A stretch of 64,000 bases of DNA from Laburnicola sp. R22_1 (lineage: Eukaryota; Ascomycota; Dothideomycetes; Pleosporales; Didymosphaeriaceae): the NCBI GenBank assembly GCA_014281115.1, contig JACONQ010000014.1, positions 1,240,001-1,304,000 on the forward strand, given 5' to 3'. A model generated the notes under the pieces. That model did not search any database. It had not been told where the DNA came from and saw nothing but the letters and a program-made list of their open reading frames with translations. This document shows, one piece after another, positions 57,772-64,000 of this stretch (its first letter is position 1; every line of letters starts with the position of its first letter). A program made the translations under genes and the position numbers.

Positions 57772-60700
57772 ATGGACAAACAAAATACTTCCGGCAATTC
57801 CTCGACCAGCACTGCTGCTAAACAGAGACGCTCATCACCCGGCTCATCGTCGCCAGTACTGATAGCAACGCCTACGTCGATGGAAGAAGAGCAACCTGAC
57901 GAAGCTGTGCTCATGGATGCGGAAGAGTCGAGCAAGGCCGGAGACGCTGACAATACCGTGGTTGAGGAAACACAAAAGCCAACCCCACCACCCGAGGAGG
58001 CCGGCGATAAGAACGCCAAGGCCAGCCTTGCGGATACCAAGCAGAAGTCCAAGACTGAGAAAAAAGACAAGAAGAGTGAGAGCAAGTTAAATAAGAAATC
58101 GAAACGTGTCGAGAAGAAGAAGAAAAAGGAAGAGAGCTCGGACGCGGAGAGCAATAGCAGTGACAGTGATGATGAGAGCAGTGAAGATGAGCGCGCGAAG
58201 AAGAAGCAGAAGGCTAAGGCTGCAGCGAGGAAGGCGGTCGAGAAGCGAAAGGCTAAGTTGAAGGCAAAGGACAAGGCGAAGAGGAAGAGTAGGAAGTATG
58301 AGTCGAGTGATGGGTCTGAATCTTCTGAAAGCGATAGCGACAGCGATTCTGAGTCGGAGGACGAGAAGGCTAGGCGCAAGAAAAAGGCTAAAGCTAAGGC
58401 GAAGAGGAAGAGTAAGTAAAGCCGACACGCGGACGTTCTTCATCTGGCCCCAATCTGCTTCGTTGCCAGAATTGCGGCTGACTTATTCTTCTTCCAGGCA
58501 AGAAACACGTGAGCTCCAGCGAGGACAGCTCATCCTCGTCATCCTCGTCTTCGTCTTCAGACAGCGACTCTGAAGAAGACAGGAAGAAGCGCAAGAAGGC
58601 CAGAACAAAGGCCAAGCTCGCCAAACAACGAAGCAAGAGATCCAAAGCCGTCGCAAGCGACTCTTCTGCGTCGTCCACCGATACTGAAGCAGACAGTACC
58701 GCTGATGCAGCAGCAGCAACCAGTGCTGCGTCCAAAGAGAATGCCATGGACCAGGCTGCCAAATTGGGGGCCGCAATTGCACAAATGCAGGCACAAGCCA
58801 CGCAGAGCAAACAACCGGAATTATCTGCGCTGAATAAGACGCTGGAGCTGCAGAGGGCGATGGCTGATGCCGCGACCACAGCGGCTGCGCAGCCGCAACC
58901 GAAGAAGAACGCGCTGGAGTTCAAGCGAGTGGACCAAGTGTGGGACTCCAAAATTCGCGACTACAAGTACACCGAGAGTGTAGAGGAAGTGAAAGACGAG
59001 TTTGACTGCGTCTTCACCGTGCGGAGGCGCTTTAACTGGGATAACAAGTACGTTGAGACTCAAGTTGATATCAAGTCCAAGGTTCTACGGAATGTGCTAC
59101 AGGCCATCTTCAAAGACTGCAAGGGTGTCAGTTTAGTAGAGGACAAGCCGAGCATTCATCCGCACTTGCTCTTCCACTACTACAGTGAGATCAAGACCTA
59201 TGTCAAGAAGACGCTAAAGCCGCAGTTAAAGAAAGCGAAGAAGAGAAAGGAGAAGAAAGCGACTCAGCAGCAGATCACGCAGTGCAAGCTTCTGCTTACG
59301 TTTGTCGACGAGGATTATGCGGAGACGAGGAAGACTCTGAAGCCCATGCTTAAAGCTGGTATGTATAGCGATGTCCTTCGTTCCCGCTTTTTGAACTCTT
59401 CGGGTACGAGAATCATTTCGCTGACATTCCCAGGCACCATAACCTACAACCTCGTCTGGGCGCTCTTCAAGCCCAACACCATCGCCTATACTCCCACCTA
59501 CGGCAACAAAGACGACCCTCGGTGCTTCAAAATCGACTACTGCTACGATACGGAAGACTGGTTTGGAAACAAGAAATGGAACATCGAAGGCCGGTATCTC
59601 GAATACGACGGCAAAGTCTTCGGCTTCGGCGACCACTTCGTGCAGATCCCCGCCTTCCGCGGGCCCAAGAAAATAGTTAGCCTGGCGACGTCTCCGATAC
59701 AGTTTCACAAGGAGCACGAGAAGCTGCAGGAGGACTTGATCGAGAGGGGCAAGAAGTTTGTGGGACTCCAGGGTGCTAGTTATAAAATGATGGATGGGCT
59801 GGGGTATATGAAGGTTAAGAGGACCGTGGCGAAGATTAATATCAACGGGAGGGTTATGGTTGATCCGGGGATTTTCAGGCGGTTGAATCCGAATTATCCG
59901 CTGTCGTATATCAAGCAGGTATGTAGATTTGCATTTTGCGGGTGGAGCTTGGCCGTGTCGCGTTCAGCGTGGAAATGGTCGATACTTTGAGAATTTTTAC
60001 TAATATACAACCCGTAGGACGAACTAGGTCAAGACGAATCCGACCCAGACTCCGACTCCGATGACTGCTGTTCAGGTTCAGAATCCGACTCGTCGAACTC
60101 GAGCTCCCCGCCCAAAAGCCGCGTGGTCATGTGGAAGGACAAGTCCGGCAAGCGGCACCTAATCCGCCTTCCCACCTCCGAACGCGAAGACCTCACAGCA
60201 CAGAAGCTTGACGTCGTATCCGACGAATCCGACGACGTCAAGCACGTCTTTACCGAAGAAGAGCTCCTCATCGCCTCCCCCGTCGTCCTCGGCTTCTCCT
60301 TCTCCGAAAAGATGTGGCTCGAATTCTCACTGTCAGGCATCAAGGAGATAAAATGGCAGGACGAAGCATTCGAGAGCCTTGTCTTACCCTCGCAGATAAA
60401 GCAAAACTTGAAAGGGTTAGTGAGCTCGCACCGATTCAACGCCGCGAAGACCATCGACGACGTCATCGTAGGCAAAGGCAAAGGGCTCAACGTCGTGCTC
60501 CACGGCCCCCCCGGCGTAGGCAAGACCCTCACCGGCGAATCAATCGCGGAATTCCTCCGCTGCCCCCTCTACGCCGTCTCCTCGGGCGAGCTCGGCACCA
60601 ACGCCTCCCAACTCGAGCGCGACCTCAACCGCATCATGGAAATCACACACTCGTGGGGCGCCATCCTGCTCCTCGACGAAGCCGACGTCTTCCTCGAGGC

Positions 60701-61243
60701 CCGCCAACCGCACGACATTCATCGCAATGCGTTGGTATCGGTCTTCCTCCGGCTGACGGAGTACTACCAGGGCATTCTGTTTCTCACGACGAACCGCGTG
60801 GCGACCTTTGACGAGGCGTTTCAGAGCAGGATTCATATGGGGATAAGGTATGAGAATTTGACGGTTAAGGCGAGGAAGAAGATTTGGATGCATTATGTGG
60901 GGAAGGTGTTGGCTATGGAGGAGGGGGCGGCGGAGGGTGGAAAGGCGAGGGCGTTTGCGGACAGTGATTTCGAGGAGTTGAGTAAGAAGGTGTTGAATGG
61001 GCGGCAGGTGTGTATTCCCCTTTCCACCCCTCTTCTCTTCTCTTTTGTTCTGTTAGAGATGCTAATCGTGGGGTTTTTGTGCAGATTAAGAATGCGGTGA
61101 AGACGAGTCAGAGTATTGCGATTGCGGAGAAGGGCGTGTTTAGTATGGGGTTTGTGAAGCGCGTTATGGAGAGTCATGAGACGTTTGAGGAGGATATGAA
61201 GGGGGGAAGGGGGTATCGGGATGCGATGAGGCATTATACTTGA
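57772..61243 (+). CDS. Large AAA+ ATPase with charged low-complexity N-terminus
   Basis: Five exons (57772-58411, 58498-59358, 59434-59918, 60018-61007, 61085-61243) join in phase to 1044 residues. Residues 1-300 are a Lys/Glu/Ser/Asp-rich, probably disordered region. The middle part (about 330-660) contains WDSKIRDYKYTES and KVWNIEGRYLEYDG-like segments found in a fungus-specific family upstream of the ATPase (DUF7025-like, from memory). The AAA core has Walker A GPPGVGKT (825-832) and Walker B ILLLDEAD (878-885), then FLTTNRVATFDEAFQSRIH as sensor 1 and arginine-finger region. The C-terminus (IKNAVKTSQSIAI) resembles the family's lid. The role is unknown; these are presumed remodelling ATPases. 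Intron 3 (59359-59433) is 75 bp with no stop, so its retention would keep the frame. Confidence 0.9.
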
Positions 61244-62424
61244 GGTGGGGTGGGGTGGAGAGATTCTAGGTTGGGGGTTTGGAAGGAGGGGTTGGCTGGT
61301 TTGATGGAAGGGAATGATATAAGATCTTCAATGTATTGTGTAGATGTCGAAATTTAAGGGTAATTCTATCTTTGGGGCGGGGGTTGTGGGGAGGAATGGG
61401 GATAAGAGTCTGGCGAGTTGTTCTTTTTCTGGGGTGTAGTGAGGAGCGAGATTGCGGTTGTGATTTGACTTGCCGGAAGTATGGCCAGTGACCTTACGCT
61501 GTGCTGTTTATGCCTGTACCGTACGAAGCTTTCCGCTTATCTGTGACTGCATTTCTACGTAGCGCTGGCGTTTCTATATCTTAGTCGTGGTCACCTTCGG
61601 CAGGCAAAAAGGTTTTCTTTGGGAGCTCTTGATTGCTGTACCTTCCTGGCCGTTTCCGCACCCGCTTTGGAGCTCTTTGTCTTAACCTTCTCGTCGCTTT
61701 TTTAAACCATGTTGCCGCCGCCACTTTATGGTTGGTCTTATGCGTGTCCACATTGAAGCCCTCTGTACCAAAGTACCATAGCATCCCTATGCTATGTAGT
61801 GTGTCTCTATATTCTACACACCTCTTCTGTATGATGTTGTCACCGCTATCTGGGCGCGAGTTTGTTCACTCTACCTTCCAACGCATCCTCTTGCTTTTTG
61901 TCTGGAGTTTTCGTGTATCTGCCTTCTGCTTGTATTTTCCGAAGTCATGTGTTTCACATCATTTTCAAACGCCGCTGTTCCTATTCAAAGCATTAGATGA
62001 AACGTTTGTTCGAATATGTACAACTAAGCCATTACTAAATGAGGAGAAGAATATAATATAAAGACAAGTACTTTTCTAGCTATGTTGTGTGTGGCTTGCA
62101 GCCTGGCAAGTTGCAGATACACTAGTGTAGGTCGTCCAATAACAGATGTCAGACACAGCACGCAGACAGCGACCAGTAGGCGAAGCTCGGGACGACCAAG
62201 TCAAAAGACGGCATAGTACGATGCCTTTGCTCGATGGCGCTGGATCCGCTGAGGAGGGTGCGCTGGACGCAGTAGTGCCTTGCATCTAAGGTGTCGTGTA
62301 CAAGGTACCGCCTCGCGGTCCGTCCGCGGTAGGGATGCGGGGGTGCGGATTAGGATGCACCCTTTGGCGTCTCTGACTTGACACTGACTACATACTTTTG
62401 TGCTTGACGCTGGCTAGCTCTGTG
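61244..62424. other. Intergenic DNA, no gene supported
   Basis: The first part is the 3' flank of the AAA gene. Opposed open frames at 61633-62061 (+) and 61581-61784 (-) lack motifs. The minus-strand one reads somewhat protein-like (WYFGTEGFNVDTHKTNHK), so a decayed element or exon cannot be excluded. Confidence 0.35.
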
Positions 62425-62718
62425 CTGCAGCAGCAGGAGCGGCAGCACTAGCGGCGGGAGCAGCAGCACTAGCAGCAAGAGCAGTAGCACTAGCAGCAGG
62501 GGCAGTAGCACTAGCAGTAGGGGCAGCAGCAGTAGGGGCAGTAGTAGTAGCAACAGGGGCAGCAGTAGCAACAGCAGGGGCACTAGCAGCAGCAGGGGCA
62601 CCAGTAGCAGTAGAGGCACTAGCAGCAGCAGGGGCACTAGCAGCAGCAGGGGCACTAGCAACAGCAGAGGCACCAGTAGCAGTAGAGGCAGCAGGGGCAC
62701 CAGCAGCAGGAGCAGCTG
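62425..62718. repeat. Imperfect GCA/GGGGCACTAGCA minisatellite
   Basis: Repeated units of the form GCAGCAGGGGCACTAGCA and variants cover about 290 bp. The minus strand gives a Leu/Pro/Val run that is a repeat artefact, not a protein. Confidence 0.85.
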
Positions 62719-62730
62719 CAGGTTACTGGT

Positions 62731-63615
62731 AGGTCTTCGATGCAGACCCGTTGAGTACTTTGTTGAGTTTTACGCAGTGCACAGTTTAAAGTTAATAATT
62801 ATCTTAATTGTTTAGGCTCCCTCTACTAGTAGTCTAGCATATCTTAAACCCACCTTTTATTCCACGCGTAGATCTTTGCCTTAACACCTCTCTCCTTATT
62901 ATTAAGCTTGCAGTCCTTATCTTTCTTAATAATAGTAGTAAGGGCAGCCTTTTGCCTCTAGATATACGCGTAATTAATACTTTAGTATTAATTACCTACT
63001 ATCCTTATAAGAGACGCCTTAAGTAAGAGGAGTTAAACTTATAGGTTCGCTCTACTAAGATTTTAAGGTGTAGCTCTAGCAGCTAAAGGGCCTAAGTACT
63101 AGTAATACTATATACCTTTACCCTTTTGCTTATAATCTAACTTCTTTTAGTATAGTAGTTATTAAAGTAAGGAAGTTAAAAGATATAGGTTTAAGAGTTA
63201 CTTATACTACTATAGTATATTAATAGAGCTATAATAGTTTTATTAATAGGAGGGATTAAGGTTGCTATATTAGTTGTAGATTGCCTTTATAGTAGGTTAT
63301 AATAAGAATATAAAATAGAGGCACTAGCTTTTATCCTACTTCTCTTATTACCACCCTTTAATAGGCTATCTTGCCGCCTTTTAAAGCTCTATAATTAAAT
63401 AGTAACTCTAAGGTTACTATCTTATAGTTCGCTATTATATAATCCACCCTTATAATTATTATGTTATTCTTTAGCTCCCTACTATAGCTAATCCTAATTG
63501 CGCCTTTTTTTTACGTACTTTAGCTATTAAACCTTAGTTATACTTACTATTAAGTCTTATAATCTGTAAAAGGTTAGGTCGACTATAAACTGATATGAAT
63601 GAATGAATGAATAAA
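62731..63615. mobile_element. Probable truncated, RIP-decayed LINE or SINE-like insertion
   Basis: The 885-bp AT-rich block is flanked by an exact 12-bp direct repeat CAGGTTACTGGT (62719-62730 and 63616-63627) and ends in ATGAATGAATGAATGAATAAA, a simple-repeat tail. That is the signature of a target-primed non-LTR insertion. No reverse transcriptase motif survives, and the beginning looks truncated. The composition shift from GC-balanced to TA-rich at about 62770 fits RIP. Confidence 0.5.
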
Positions 63616-63868
63616 CAGGTTACTGGTGGTCTAAGCACCACGAGCCGAAATCTGGCTTAGCTCAAGCCTTGTCCACCACGCCTAGAAAATGATATAAAAT
63701 GACAGGTCAGCCCTTCCTAGAGAGAGAAGTCCAATTCTCATATACAGTACTTTCCTTCACGTCAGTTATTAATATCTTTTCCCTGAAGAAGAAGCCTACA
63801 TCTACGGACAGCCAGAGAGCACAGCCTCACCAAATTTTTCAACGTTACACAAGGCCACAGCCGAGATC

Positions 63869-64000
63869 ATGCCAGCTTTATCACGTGAGTCCCAGCCTGC
63901 CCAGATACTCCTACTGTACACTTCATTCTCACAAACTGTTCAGTCAACGGCCCGCTTTCCGCTATTGCGGCCCACGCGTATCCACGAGCATCTATAAATG
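63869..64000 (+). CDS. Start of an unidentified gene, cut by the window edge
   Basis: ATG at 63869 is followed by a 16-nt first exon ending at a consensus GTGAGT donor (63885) and a TTCAG acceptor (63941-63943). The frame then reads SLNGPLSAIAAHAYPRASIN to the edge. The short intron (59 bp) and the pyrimidine-rich upstream sequence support a gene start. The protein cannot be identified from about 24 residues. Confidence 0.4.

Noticed and set aside
57735..58379. Serine/phenylalanine/leucine-rich frame antisense to the AAA gene N-terminus
   Set aside because: It is the complement of the Lys/Glu/Ser low-complexity coding region.
62350..62700. Leucine/proline-rich open frame (minus strand)
   Set aside because: It is the translation of an imperfect GCA-type minisatellite with no other protein features.

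Overview
The window is nuclear DNA of a filamentous ascomycete (Pezizomycotina; a dothideomycete is my best guess, from gene content only). The evidence is short GT-AG introns, fungal gene families (GH7 cellulase, a chitin synthase without a myosin head, a fungal AAA ATPase, an Upf2/Nmd2 homologue), and many transposons with C-to-T damage of the type left by repeat-induced point mutation (RIP). GC-balanced gene islands alternate with transposon blocks and AT-rich deserts.

Layout. 1-10079: two nested Ty1/copia elements; a moderately damaged plus-strand copy (LTR 4558-4875) abuts the pol end of an older, heavily damaged minus-strand copy (LTR 9900-10079). 10080-13250: AT-rich relic DNA with 29 CTA units. 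13251-17640: gene-poor, with two decayed gene fragments. 17641-20670: a hAT transposon with one nonsense codon. 20794-22095: GH7 glucanase (-). 23964-27660: Upf2/Nmd2 (-). 30325-33044: chitin synthase (+). 33684-35027: an apparently intact Tc1 element with perfect 47-bp inverted repeats.

35919-49682 is the most striking structure: one 13.8-kb hAT element, bounded by an exact 8-bp target duplication (GGACCCAG) and hAT-type inverted ends. It carries its own transposase gene and a second gene with a DUF3716-like cysteine motif. Three later insertions interrupt it: a pogo/Fot element near the left end, a 6.2-kb Tad-like LINE in the middle, and a second pogo/Fot element near the right end. The hAT-specific parts, and not the three insertions, are filled with the palindrome CGTACG (21 exact copies counted by eye in about 3.4 kb).

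49868-51149: L-2-hydroxyglutarate dehydrogenase-like gene (+), 178 bp from the hAT target duplication and converging on an ankyrin-repeat gene (51159-52784, -). Then follow a small membrane protein (53478-53778), a PTEN-type phosphatase (54480-56402), a large AAA ATPase (57772-61243), a repeat-rich right edge with a probable truncated LINE (62731-63615), and the start of another gene at 63869. The host genes are housekeeping and cell-wall genes with no shared pathway; the transposons have a readable order of arrival.

Intron coordinates were worked out by eye from splice signals and reading-frame continuity and have not been tested against transcripts.
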